Positions 34,561-45,882 of a stretch of DNA of 64,000 nt are shown here, piece by piece. Under the pieces are notes generated by a model. The model saw only the letters and a program-made list of their open reading frames with translations, was not told the origin of the DNA and did not search any database. Numbering within the stretch: the stretch's first letter is position 1; every line of letters starts with the position of its first letter. Position numbers and translations under genes: made by a program. The DNA lies in assembly GCA_028023455.1 (NCBI GenBank), contig JAQFVV010001001.1, positions 1 to 64,000 of the forward strand. The letters are read 5' to 3'. Source of the stretch: Epiperipatus broadwayi (Eukaryota; Onychophora; Udeonychophora; Euonychophora; Peripatidae).

Positions 34561-37500
34561 CCATATATATATATATATATATATAATATAAAGTATTTGT
34601 AAAGAAAAAAACTAATTACTACTTATAGAAACTTTTTAAATACAGGCTTTGCTCATGTTTTATGCCTCAATTCAAAATATAACCACTGTTCTTCTATCTC
34701 AATAGAATTCATCACATTTGATTCACTAACTCTTCCATGTCCATCTCTTATATTTACATTGTAGCTTTGAGATACATGTCTCCTGTCAAATATTTTAATG
34801 AAATATTCTAATACGTATATTTGCAGTTACATTAGTAGGTTAGTAGTTTGCTATAGGACCATATTTGTACATGTTTAGAATTTGAGTTGAATGTTTGCAT
34901 CTATTGTCATTTAGTAAAAAAAATTAGCATTTATAAAATCTAATAACAAACACTTATTATATGAGTTGCTCAGAAAACTAGAGTAATATAAAAGTTTTCA
35001 TAAGAAAGACATATATATCTACTTTATGTAATAAACAATAAAATGCACACTACAACATTATACTTAGGGTATCAATGTTGCATGACCAAAGCTTAAATTT
35101 TAACCTGAACTGAATTTGAAATTTTTATTAAGCAATTGAGAATTTTTAACCAAATTTAGAATTTCTTGATTAATCATCTTATAGCCATTCTAATGATATT
35201 GTATTGTTCATCTATAAATTGTTTGCTAGTGAGTGTTGCTGGAAATAAGATGATGAAAATTGCTAAAAAAAAATAAATTGTCACATGGCAAATGACATCT
35301 GCGAAATTGTTTCCTTTCTTTGATCTTTTTAAATAGATCTTGAAAGCATGTTTGCCTTGCAGAAATTTATTTAAGTGATTTCATGGAATATATAGGCTGT
35401 TAATAATAAAATGACTTTCAAATAAGAAAGTAAGTCAAAAATAAACTATAGTGAAATCCCAAAGAAATTATAAATTGCTGCTTATAAAATAAAAGGTTGC
35501 TTTTCAAACACTAGGTAGCTGCTGTTGAGAGAATCAAAAATGATTAAATTTTCTATTTATTTATTTTTTATCTAACTAATTCTCTTATCGACCACTCTGC
35601 ATAATTTTCCACCATTGTTAGAGCATTCAACTTGGGATTAAATGTTTCAAAATCAATTCTGGATCTCTTAGGTCTGACACTCAAACTTCTTAAGCCTTAT
35701 GCACAGATTTTTGTTCTATGTGGTTTAGAGAAGTTAGTAGAGTGTACAAATTAGGTTTGGAAGCCCTGGGATCGATTCTGGCACTCACAGATCTGACATT
35801 AGAACTTCTTATGAACTCTTGAGCAATAAAATCATAAGTGTTTTTTTCTTATCTACCATCTTTTCGTCTTGGCAGAAACAATGCAATAAATAATATTTGT
35901 ATAGCCACAGTTTTGTCCTTAAATGCATATACTATGCTTTGGTCTTCAATATCTTTCCATATACTAATATTATAAGTACAACTTCAGTGTCACAAAAGCT
36001 ATATTAGAAACAGTTATAAAGTGAAACTTTTTATTGGATAAAAAAAGTACAATCTATAACAAATCACTGAGTTTGAATACTTAGAAAATTATTATATGTT
36101 TGAAAAGCCCTACTTAGATTTTCATAAATATCTGGTCAGAAAATTATGCTTTAGCATTATCAGCAATTATAATAATAACAAAGAAGACACGTGATGGTTG
36201 TAATAAAAGTATTTCATATTTTTAAAGACAGCTTTGTGAAATGAATGAACTTTTTTTAGGCTGATTTTTTAAGACAGATTATAGGACACAATATGCAGTT
36301 AAAAAATTGTCAAGATTTGAAATTAAAATTTTTTTTGATGATCAAAAAAAAAGAAGTTGTACTGAACAAGTAAAAGGCTATTCATCTATCATAAAAACTT
36401 GCAGTTTTATAACTGTTTTTTTCAATTCTATGTTTAACATTCACATCAGATATTAGTTATTAAAACTCTTCTGACCTTCAGCAAACATAAAACTTTCATT
36501 CTTCTAAACTTATTTCTATCATAGTTTTTTTGACACAAATGATTTTGATTATTATATAATAATATATTCTAGCATAATAAATAAATATATACAATTCAGA
36601 ACAATAGTATGTGTAATTAAAGGATGGCAATCTAGTTACACAAACCAGCACTTATATTTTCACAATTAGAAAAAAGAAATGATTGGTAGCATAAAAGATT
36701 AATGATAATCAAACTTAAAATGACAACAAAATTTTTTATTTTATCTTAGAAAGAGTACTAGATTTTTTTTTAAAAAAATTAACTTCTTATACAATCATCA
36801 GCAAAAGATGTGTTTGCTTGGGACTTCTTTATAAGCTATTTTCATTTATTCTTCATATTTGAAAGTTATTTTATTATTTGAAACCTGTTACACCCATAAA
36901 AAAACATTTAGATACAATATTCAAATGTAAGACATTCCAACTGATTAACTTTAAATAACTCATTGAGATTAATACTCAAACTATTGACTTAGTAAGTAAA
37001 TGAAATACTCTTAATACAAGGCACAAGAAAAAATCTTTTAGAAAAAAATAATGGACCATCTTCTCTCTTAACAATCCCAATCCAAATAGTGAAATATGTA
37101 AATATAATACATTCTCTGTGTTTAATATTATGTAATACATAAGATTAATGTTCAAACTGTTGCTTTATTGAATAAATGAAATATTCTCATTTAAAAGTAA
37201 TATGATTAATTTAAATCATGTTTTCTTTCTAAAGTGCTTCAGATTAACCTTTAGAAAAGAAAATGAGGTAAAAAGAGAAGGACCCTTTTTTTTTTTTTAA
37301 AAAAAAAAAAGGTTTGTCTTGTGCTTTGAATTGAGAGTAGGTTGCCTATTAATCTAGATGTATTGCAAAATACAATGTTGTAGGTAAACACTTTTTTTTT
37401 GTAATTATTTATTTTCTTATGCTAATCTTCCATCCAACTTTTCCCAGCTTTTTCTTAATTCATTATAATCTGATGTTACTTTCTACAGAATTCATATTAT

Positions 37501-37664
37501 TTCATTTCTCATTCATTTTCTTCAATACTTCAAAGCAAATAAATATGTACTTGCTTTTATTCTTCCAACAGACACACACACACATTTATATATACACACA
37601 CATGCAAATAAAATGTCTATTAATTAAAAAACAATTGTAATAACAGTAAAAATAATAAATATAA
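34561..37664. other. Gene-free AT-rich stretch with minor repeats
   Basis: No gene is seen. A (TA)n run lies at 34563-34585. At 35604-35800 two tRNA-like units follow each other; the second reads GTTAGTAGAGTGTACAAATT then CCTGGGATCGATTCTGG (B-box-like). A 28-bp palindrome of CC, T13, A12, GG lies at 37284-37312. CA/TA microsatellites are at 37568-37605. Confidence 0.5.
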
Positions 37665-37689
37665 TAGTAATTGCCAATTATATACAATC

Positions 37690-37745
37690 TCACTATGGAA
37701 AAATACTTTCAGGTAATTCCTTACCTAACTCAACTGCCATTAAAT
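37690..37745 (-). ncRNA. Hammerhead-like hairpin after the PLE-B endonuclease
   Basis: The minus strand has TTGAGTT, a six-pair hairpin AGGTAA GGA ATTACCT, then GAAAGTA. Stem II plus GAAA plus a GUA (NUH) triplet fit a hammerhead, but the core TTGAGTT deviates from CUGANGA at three positions. The equivalent plus-strand site at 43165-43205 reads TTGAGGCA ... AAAAGTC. The site at 45789 is flanked by very long stem I arms. Confidence 0.35.
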
Positions 37746-37784
37746 TCAAAAAACAAAACAGAAAGGAACATCATAACTCAAATC

Positions 37785-38110
37785 TCATGAATCCTGAATT
37801 CTAACATTAGCAGCTTGTCTTTTAATTAAATTCATTTTATTTCTATTTGTTAAAATTGCTTCCTTAATTTTTCTTTTATTATGGTTTCTCTCTTCATGAA
37901 GAATCTTAATACTTTCAATATCAAATTTAAATTTATATTTACATGTCCTTTCATGATCCAAGAAAACTAAAGCAGTCATTAAATCATTATTATTTTTACT
38001 TTTCACATGCTTATATAACAATTCATGCTTCTTTATTTTTTTTAATACTGCATCATGATTCACCTATATATGGTAACATACATCCACAAAAGATTTGATA
38101 CACATTACTT
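37785..38110 (-). pseudogene. PLE-B GIY-YIG endonuclease
   Basis: The minus strand reads VYQIFCGCMLPYIGES with the YIGE motif, then after a one-base frameshift continues as the 92-aa frame VLKKIKKHELLYKHVKSKNN, LDHERTCKYKFKFDIES and KILHEERNHNKRKIKEA. The HERTCKYxFxFD and ERNHxKRKIKEA blocks are the usual rear half of PLE endonucleases. It ends near RQAANVRIQDS. The domain nicks the target. Because of the frameshift it would not be made as a fusion with the RT. Confidence 0.8.
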
Positions 38111-38213
38111 TTCTGCTTGACGGGTATGACATTTTTAGAATTATTCACTAATTTATTAACATTATTTATAACACAAAATGAAACATTAAACACATTCTTT
38201 TATATATATATAT

Positions 38214-40695
38214 TGAAACAGACAGATCGAAGAACCGATCTTAGTTTCATGTGTTGAAGTACGGTAATTCGAACTACTATTCGCCCGCAATGGGATTTTT
38301 CCATTTCAAGTCACAAAAATTGAGCTATATATATTTTATGTTTTGTAAATAAATATGTAAAGATTCCGTGCATAAATGTCACAAATCATGAAATAATATT
38401 CGTGTGTGCGTGGTTTGTGAATTTATAGCAGCTTAATTTAAAAGTTTCATTGCGGGTGTATTTGCTTAAATTTTAGACTTTTAGAATTATACAAAGTCGT
38501 TTAGAAATGCTGATCAAAAGTCACATTCCTTTGATCAGTGTTTTTAATTAAAATCTGTATTGTACAAATGTATAGAGTAATTAAGTTGTATTCGAAATTA
38601 GATAAGGAATTTATATTTGTAATTACTGTGTCAAGTTAAAATTGCGTATTAAAGTTAGAGATAGCTGAAAACGGAACAATGGAAATGGATAATTGATATT
38701 GTATGGTCAAGCTGGATTGCTGGAGGCTGGAGAAAAGTAGGTGGAGCCTAAAACAAAAACCAGACAAAAAGGTCAACCGTGGCCATCTTAGAAAAAACGA
38801 GGATTCTAACTTTTGACGTGGCTGAGAGTAGATCGTCTAAAAAAACAGCAAAGCAGTTGCTAGAGAAATCTCTCCAACTTTTGTTAAGAAGTCCACCAGT
38901 GAACCGTAATGTCGATGGGCTAAGTGCCAGGAGCTGATCTCTGTCCCGCCAATTTGAATCTTCGTGCCGCTGACTGATCATGTTTTATGTGCTTCACGAT
39001 TTCCAGCTTCCAATCTCCAAATTGACTATGCCTTCCAAGTAAATTTCAAATGCGCGCCTACGTTCGTCAGAAATACCATCGTGAGAAGCCAAGCCGGATG
39101 AAGAAAGAAGGGTAACTGTGTTACATGAACTTTTAACTTCACCCCGAGCTTAATGTTATAAGTTAATCTGTAAATCAAATGAATCACATGTAAGTTTTTG
39201 TTTCGTTTATAATGCTATTGTTTCAAACCTGTCAGTAAATTTTCTTTCTCCTTTTCCTCTGCTCTAGTCTTTAGAAAATAGTTTATAAATATTATCTACT
39301 AACAATAATTCAAATGAAGACATTTATATTTTTTTTTATTACTTATGCTATAAACAAACGATGCCAATAGAAATATTTCCCAACTCTGTTTAAAGCTAGT
39401 TTATAATATTGATTATAGTTATTTTAAAAGGAAGTTCGTTATTAAAGTAAAGATTATTTTATATATTGAGTTGGCAGATATTAAATCACTTTATTATGTT
39501 TTTTTTTAGTTCGTCATACTATTGTAACCGATACTTCAATCTTAAATATGTAAAGGGTTCTAAGTTATTATCTTAGTTGCATACATGAAATGAGAAATAG
39601 TTTCAGTGTATAATTTGTAAATCGATACCGCCTGAACAACCTGGGGGTTTAGGGGTTTCAGAGTAAACTTAATTAATTATTGCTTTCGCGGTCAGTTTGA
39701 TTCCGCCATGTTTTATTGGAATAGTTATATCAGCCTGTTGCGTCGAAATATACGAATTGATTATCCGGTTTTGTGTAATCCCTTTTCAAATTCACTTCAA
39801 GCACTCGTCCTCGATGACTGTGGCAATGCCTTTCCTTCGCCGAAGTTAGCGTCTCGCCATACTACCATATGGGGAAGAAAACAATTCTTTCCCAGGTTAT
39901 TTCTTGGATCACCGGGTTTCGACATAATCCCGGCTGGTTGTAGTGTCCCGGATCTACTTGAGGGCATTAAGCCTTGTCAAAGAACAAGCCGCCCGGTATT
40001 CCGTTGATGCACCGCAAGTAATTACTGTAGGGCTCTTCAATATAGGCAACCACTAGTACATCAATCTTAGATATCATATTTATACGAAACCACCCTCCAA
40101 CTATTAGTACACGCAACGGCTCGAATCTATTCGGATAAAATAACTTAATAAAATCGTAGATAAATATTTTCAATGCCAAATGCTCTGATTCCCTTAGCCA
40201 CCCATCAATCATTTCACTACACAAATATTGGTATGAGTTTGTTACCAGGTAAAATGATTACTAAAGACTAGTAGCTAATTATAATAGAATATTTATGGAA
40301 GTCTTACCGTACTTTTGAATACTATATTTTATGCTTTCTATTTATTATTAAACAATTTATATAATCTAATTTTGTGTCTTCCAACTCATTACTCTCGAAG
40401 TCTGTTTAGTCACCTACTGTCTGTATTGGCAACTTAAATATATACATTACATTAATGACCGTACCAATGTCCAGAGTATAATAGATCTATATATAAAACT
40501 GTAAGTAATTTAGTCTGTGTTCTGAGTTGAGCTAGTAAAGGGATAACCCCGTGCTGTTATAAAGTCATCATCGGTTGGTCATACCGGGGTTTGGGTTTGA
40601 ATTTAGTTGGCGCTTTGGAATTTATTCTTAAACGTGGACTGGGTTTGCACTCGGGTACTGTGTGTGAGTAAGCGTGGTGGATTTATACCGGTACA
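38214..40695. mobile_element. 2.48-kb TG...CA insertion inside PLE-B (solo LTR or LTR-like)
   Basis: The block begins TGAAACAGACAG and ends GGTACA, with ATAT on both sides inside the PLE's (TA)n run. Joining the flanks restores the continuity seen in the uninterrupted plus-strand PLE-B copy. It is visibly richer in G, C and CpG than its surroundings (for example 39700-40010 and 40540-40690), so it is probably younger. Frames of 85-99 aa at 39708-40224 have no recognised domain; the longest minus reading includes MIDGWLRESEHLALKIF and RVLIVGGWFR. TG...CA ends suggest a large solo LTR. No internal direct repeats were seen. Confidence 0.6.
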
Positions 40696-42309
40696 ATATA
40701 TATATATATCCTTAAAAAATTTCATTTGAACATTTGAAATATATGGAATAGATATCCATTTTTTATTATCAATCTTCAACTCCTTTAAAACATTTTAACT
40801 CTTTTTAATTGGACATAAAGTATTGTTAATCTGTTCAATCTTATAACCAATTTCAAGCAATTCCTTGGCAAATATCTCAATATTTTTTAATTTATCATAG
40901 TGGTAATGACATAATTTTTCATTATGAAACAAAAAAAATCTAAAACTTGCTATCTTATGCATAATTACTTTGATTTACAATTTCTATAACCCTTTTTTTT
41001 TTGCAATGGGTTGATCATTAATTTATAACTTAACATACATTATCTCTTGTAATAATTAAATCCAAATACTAAATACTTTTGTCCTGTTCCTTTTCAATAG
41101 TACATTTCAAGCCATTCAAATTATTTAACTTCTCTACAAGCAAATTTACAATTTTGGTATTTCCACAAACAAAAACATCATTCACATACCTTTTATAAAT
41201 TTTAATATCTTTAAAAGAACACATTTAAAATACTACTCTCATATGTAGATAAAATAAAATTACAAACATGTCCAACAATAGGCAGACCCATAGGTCAGTC
41301 TTTAGAGATATTATAATGTCCACCTTCAAAAGAAGCAACAATGTTATCATCAAAAACTTTTAAAAAATCAATAATAAATTTTATCACATATTTACAAACA
41401 TCTTTACTTTTTAATGCATGTTCAATTATTTTTATGGAATTCACTTTATCAATAGAACCATACATTTCTGTCACATTTAATGAAGCAATAATGTCAGTCT
41501 TATTTATCACTATATTTTTAATTCTATCTACAAAGTCAAAAGATGTAGCAGTAGTATTGTCCCCAAATCCAAACATCTTTTGTAACAGCTTACTAATATA
41601 TTTAGAAGTCTGATATATAAATGAACCATCAAAATAAATCATAATTTGCAATGGATTACCTTTTTTATGTAACTTTATATTTGCAAAAATATGAGGACAT
41701 ATAGCATAGGAAGGATATAGCTTATAGTAAACATTATTACATAAGGCTTTATTTAAAGTTTGTTTAAAATACTGTTAATAAATTTTATTCTCTGGCCATC
41801 CATAATATATTCATCAATCAAAAAGAAACCAAGTTTAACCATTTGCGCATTAACTTTCTTAATATGCCTACCTTTCATCATTAAACATATATGTAGCCCT
41901 TTAACTTCTTTCAAACAAATCATAATATCATTTTTCAGCTTTTGTTTGCATTCCAAAATGACCAGTTCACATAATTTATCTATCATATGGAATCACATTA
42001 AATTTACAATAATTCATTTTCTTCATAACTTCATCAGCAATATGATTATCACCAGGAATCATTTCAAATGAATTTTGAACAGCTGCAATTAATTCCAAAT
42101 TATAATCATCCCAATTATTATCGACATATTTAGTTCTGTGACTTAAAACTATTTCTGAATCAAATGTATCTTTTTATTTGACAAATTAACAAAATGCGTG
42201 TCATTAATAAGTTTGTAGATACTGTTTATTAAATAAAAAAAATTACGTTCAAATAATTTAAATCCATTTTCACAAACAATTATTTATTCATTCCAAGCAC
42301 ACCTTTCAT
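40696..42309 (-). mobile_element. PLE family B, 5' part of the minus-strand copy
   Basis: Continues the 37.7-38.2 kb element on the minus strand with the RT and upstream region. At its 5' end, near 42300, it meets a second copy of the same element in the opposite direction, head to head. The upstream part includes YVDNNWDDYNLELIAAVQNS and the 77-aa frame at 41753-41986 (DKLCELVILECKQKLKND). There is no N-terminal ADKG motif, so it is 5'-truncated. Confidence 0.82.
41040..41990 (-). pseudogene. PLE-B reverse transcriptase, inactivated
   Basis: In order on the minus strand: PLQIMIYFDGSFIYQTSKYI (the PLRPIvSxxxSxtYxLSK segment), motif A DIIASLNVTEMYGSI with the catalytic Asp changed to Asn, motif B PMGLPIVGHVCNFIL just after a stop, motif C KRYVNDVFVCGNT with the first Asp of YVDD changed to Asn, and CTIEKEQDKSI with YLD (the FLD motif). 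The main open piece is 41295-41651. Both catalytic changes can arise from G-to-A changes on the coding strand. The RT is dead. Confidence 0.82.
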
Positions 42310-43275
42310 TTAAAATTATTAAATGTATTTGGATTTAATTATTTACAAGAGATAATAGTATGTTAAGCTACAAATTAATAATCAAACCATTGCAAAAAAG
42401 GGGATATATAAATTGTAAATCAAAAGTTCCAATTATGCATAAGATGGCAAGTTTTAGATCTTTTTTTGTTTCATAATGAAAAATTATGTCATTACCACTA
42501 TGATAAATTAAAAAACATTGAGTTACTTGCCAAGGAATTGATTGAAGTTTGTTATAAGATTGAACAGATTAACAATAATTCATGTCAATTTAAAAAGAGT
42601 TATAATGGTTTAACAGAGTTGAAGATTGATAATAAAAAATGGATATCTATTCCATATATTTCAAATGTTCCAGTGAAATTTGTTAAGTATATATATATCA
42701 GAATGTGATTAGTGTTTCATTTTGTGTTACAAATAATGTTAAAAAATTAGTGAATAATTCTAAAAATGGCATAACTGTCAAGCAGAAAAGTAATGCTGTG
42801 TATCAATTTTTTATCTATGTATGTTATCATATATAGGTGAACCAAGGTGCAGTATTGAAAAAAGGTTAAAAGAGCATGAATTGTTATACAAGTGTATAAA
42901 ATGTAAAAATAATAATGATTTAATGACTGCTTCAGTTTTCTGAAATCATGAAAACACATGCAAATATGAATTTAAGTTTGATATTGAAAGTGTTAAGATT
43001 CTTCAAAAAAGAGAGAAACCATAATAAAATGAAAATTAAAGAGGTACCTTTAATAAATAGAAATAAAATAAATTTAATTAATAGACAAGCTGATAACACT
43101 AAAATTTGGGATTCATGGGATTTGAGTTGATGACAATTGCTTCCATCTTTTTTTTTAATTTAACGGCAGTTGAGGCAGAATAAGGAATTAACCAAAAGTC
43201 CTTGTATGGATTGATAGACTATATATAATTGTTAATTATCATTATATTCATTATTTTTTATTGTTATTGCAATAT
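42310..43275 (+). mobile_element. PLE family B, plus-strand copy (5'-truncated)
   Basis: Starts within the RT thumb (TATTTGGATTTAATTATTTA, matching the minus copy just after its YLD), runs through the linker (80-aa frame 42466-42708, HYHYDKLKNIELLAKELIEV) and endonuclease, to the 3' motif GGCAGTTGAGGCAGAATAAG and a TATATAATTGTTAATTA tail. It has lost the RT catalytic part. It is an inverted partner of the 37.7-42.3 kb copy. Confidence 0.82.
42780..43130 (+). pseudogene. PLE-B GIY-YIG endonuclease, plus-strand copy
   Basis: The frame reads LSYIGEPRCSIEKRLKEHEL, LYKCIKCKNNNDLMTASVF, then a stop, NHENTCKYEFKFDIESVKIL, and a frameshift into NKMKIKEVPLINRNKINLI (in the 42948-43130 frame). It keeps the YIGE motif and the conserved HExTCKY block. 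The stop and shift make it non-functional. It is the best guide for reading the decayed PLE-B fragments at 25.1 and 37.9 kb. Confidence 0.82.
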
Positions 43276-43665
43276 ATATATATATATATATATAAAGATT
43301 ATATCCATGTTAATAGGGATAACTTTTAGATATTTGATATTAATTAACATTTTTGAACCTATACAAGTTTTTTCCATTAATCTATTTAATATCTCATTTG
43401 TTTTGTTTGGGGTTTTAATAAAGTGAAAGAGTTGCCTTTTACTTTAAACCAAAATCCTTATAAAAATATAAAAAGAGCTCTTTTACTTTATTAAAATTCC
43501 AACAAAGGAGCTATTGTATAAATTAATGGACAAAAAATTGCATATCCACAGGAATGTTAATTAGTATTTATACTTTCTTGATAACATCAAATGGGAAAAA
43601 GTTAACTTTATTTATATGGATATAATCTTTTTATTTCTACTCTTTATCAATTTAGAAATCCATAA
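43276..43665. other. Linker with (AT)n and a 19-bp inverted repeat
   Basis: (AT)n at 43274-43293. TTTTAATAAAGTGAAAGAG (43413-43431) is inverted exactly at 43478-43496 as CTCTTTTACTTTATTAAAA. No gene. Confidence 0.6.
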
Positions 43666-43924
43666 AAATATTTGGTACTTGTGTATAATTCAACCGATGA
43701 CGTTTTTGACTTACCGATTTCCCTTCCGGTAGACATCGACGTTTTTTGCATGACAACATTGTCATGGTAACCAAGTGACTGGCATGATTAATCCATCAGA
43801 GAGCCAATTTTTTTTTCACTCGTGAGATTTAAAATTCATAGAGAGGTTTGGGAAATTTTTTGATTTTTCTGTCTATTGCGATTTTGCTATCCACAGCATC
43901 ACAGTTACTTTTTTGAGCTGTTAA

Positions 43925-45012
43925 TTCAGGTAAAGTGTTTTATTTATCTGTTTATTTTAAATTTACAAAAAATTTTTGTTAATATTTCTACAATTCTCAA
44001 ACTTACATTGAATTACATTTAATGTGTAAATAATTTATTCTCCGGTAAAGTGTTTTTTATTTATCTGTTTATTTTAAATTTACAAAAAGTTTTTGTTAAT
44101 ATTTCTACAATTCTGAAACTTACATTGAATTACGTTTAATGTGTAAATAATTTTCAATAATTTTTTAAAACAAATTTGGAATATACATTACCAAATGCAT
44201 GTGATAACAAGGACGCCATTAATGCCAGATTCACATTAATTCGGGTAAAGTGTTTTATTTGTTTTAAATTTACAAAAACTTTTTGTTAATATTTCTACAT
44301 TATGTTTTTAATGTGTAAATAATTTGAAATAATTTTTTAAATCAATTTTGCAATATGCAGTACGTTTTAAAAATTACCAAATGCATGTAAAAGTGCGGCG
44401 TTTTCTGGATGCCATTAATACCAGATTTGCATTAGATCGCGTCTTTTTTATTTAGGTGTTTATTTAAAATTTACAAAAAGTTTTTAATATTTCTACAATT
44501 CTCAAACTTATTTACAAAAAATATTTGTTAATATTTCTACAATTCTCAAACTTACATTGAATTACGTTTAATGTGTAAATAATTTTCAATAATTTTTTAA
44601 AACAAATTTGGAATATACATTACCAAATGCATGTGATAACAAGGACGCCATTAATGCCAGATTTGCATTAATTTGGGTAAAGTGTTTTATTTGTTTATTT
44701 TAAATTTACAAAAACTTTTTGTTAATATTTCTACATTACGTTTTTAATGTGTAAATAATTTGAAATAATTTTTTTAATCAATTTTGCAATATGCAGTACA
44801 TTTTTAAAATTACCAAATGCATGTAAAAGTGCGGCGTTTTCTGGACGCCATTAATACTAGATTTGCATTAGATCGCGTCTTTTTTATTTAGGTGTTTATT
44901 TAAAATTTACAAAAAGTTTTTGTTAATATTTCTACAATTCTCAAACTTATTTACAAAAAATATTTGTTAATATTTCTACAATTCTCAAACTTACATTGAA
45001 TTACATTTTAAT
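43925..45012 (+). repeat. Higher-order tandem repeat of about 435 bp
   Basis: AAGTGCGGCGTTTTCTGGA occurs at about 44391 and 44827, and GTGATAACAAGGACGCCATT at about 44202 and 44636. Each 435-bp period contains two sub-units that start with GTAAAGTGTTTTATTT or GGTGTTTATTTAAAATTTAC and run through TTTGTTAATATTTCTACAAT. About two and a half periods are present. Confidence 0.8.
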
Positions 45013-45280
45013 TTTATTTTTAATTTCTGAATTATATCATACAGCTATGAGAGTAATACAATGTCTGATATACGTGTACACTGAGCCTGTGGCCCGACAA
45101 AAACATCCGGAGGCCCCCCCGCCAATTCCAGCGCTACGCGCTGCTGTATTTTAAAATTGAGAATAATATTTTGATGCATGCATGTACATTTTTTTTTTAG
45201 TATTTGCCTGACCTGCGTCAGATATTTTTCATTTTTGAATATTTTTTAGCATGTGACTTGTATAATTTAACTGATGAGTA

Positions 45281-45434
45281 TTACCCTGAAGGCATATCAG
45301 TCTAATCTTGCGATTTTTAACATACTGTGTTCACGTAATCTGCAGACACATTTTAGTGATTACATGTGTCCGCAGATCACTTGGAGACGTTATCTTAAAA
45401 ATCGCAAGATTAGACTGATATGCCTTCAGGGTAA
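45281..45434. repeat. Nested palindrome with 40-bp perfect arms
   Basis: TTACCCTGAAGGCATATCAG to GCGATTTTTAA (45281-45320) is repeated inverted without mismatch at 45395-45434. Inside, CTGCAGACACAT and ATGTGTCCGCAG pair as a second arm. The RNA or single strand would form one long cruciform. Confidence 0.9.
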
Positions 45435-45651
45435 TATGTCATTGGTTGAATTATTCACAAGTACCAAATATTTATTTTAATATATATATATATAACCATT
45501 AGAAACCAGTCACCATTAGAAATGAGTCAACACTTAGACAATCCCAATATAGATAACAATCAACAATCTCAAACTGTTATCAAGGCAAACTTCCTTTTAA
45601 CAATAAATTTGGAATCCCCACCTTTATTTATGGTTCCATATATTTACATAG

Positions 45652-45659
<8 letters not shown>

Positions 45660-45694
<35 letters not shown>
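45660..45694. repeat. (AT)n microsatellite
   Basis: About 17 AT units immediately before the hairpin at 45721. Confidence 0.9.
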
Positions 45695-45696
<2 letters not shown>

Positions 45697-45720
45697 ATAA
45701 CACTAGGTTACAATATATAT

Positions 45721-45882
45721 AATTGAAATAATAAATTTAACGGTTTACAAATTATTATAAACAATCCTTAAATCCGCAGAAATGGTAGTTGAGGCAAATT
45801 TAAGAAATTAACTGAAAGTACTTCTGCTGATTTAAGGATTGTTTATAATAGTTTGTAAACTGTTAAATTTATTATTTCAATT
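45721..45882. repeat. 59-bp inverted repeat enclosing a hammerhead-like core
   Basis: Arms at 45721-45779 and 45824-45882 pair almost completely (AATTGAAATAATAAATTTAA with TTAAATTTATTATTTCAATT at the ends). The 44-bp centre holds TTGAGGCA, a TTAA/TTAA hairpin and GAAAGTA, the same motif that follows the PLE-B endonuclease at 37.7 and 43.17 kb. If read as a hammerhead, the arms are a very long stem I. The core deviates from CUGANGA, so activity is doubtful. It is probably a solo terminal piece of PLE-B. Confidence 0.65.

Larger units (their letters stand above)
37665..38213 (-). mobile_element. PLE family B, 3' part of the minus-strand copy
   Basis: The minus strand matches the plus-strand PLE-B copy at 42.69-43.27 kb, from GTTTCATTTTGTGTTA-AAATAATGTTAA through the endonuclease to the 3' motif GGCAGTTGAGTTAGG and TGTATATAATTGG-AATTA. 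At 38213 it breaks inside (TA)n, and the element resumes at 40696. The two parts are one insertion split by a later one. Confidence 0.85.
43666..45473. mobile_element. 1.8-kb element with terminal inverted repeats and internal satellite
   Basis: AAATATTTGGTACTTGTGTA...CAACCGATGAC at 43666-43702 is inverted at 45438-45473 (GTCATTGGTTGAAT...AAGTACCAAATATTT), about 36 bp with three mismatches. Between them are a 434-438 bp higher-order tandem repeat, a short GC-rich block with GCGCTACGCGCTGC (45130-45146), and a nested palindrome next to the right end. No transposase is recognised, so it would be a non-autonomous DNA transposon or similar foldback element. Confidence 0.65.

Noticed and set aside
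37284-37312. T13A12 palindrome as a terminator
   Set aside because: No transcript context in an animal genome; simple-sequence origin is more likely.
39708-40007. 99-aa plus-strand frame as a host exon
   Set aside because: It lies inside the TG...CA insertion, has no known domain, and an equally long minus frame overlaps nearby.
45271-45292. CTGATGAGTATTACCCTGAAGG as a hammerhead core
   Set aside because: The spacing is tempting, but there is no stem II pairing, position 15.1 is G, and the flanks pair as the nested palindrome instead.
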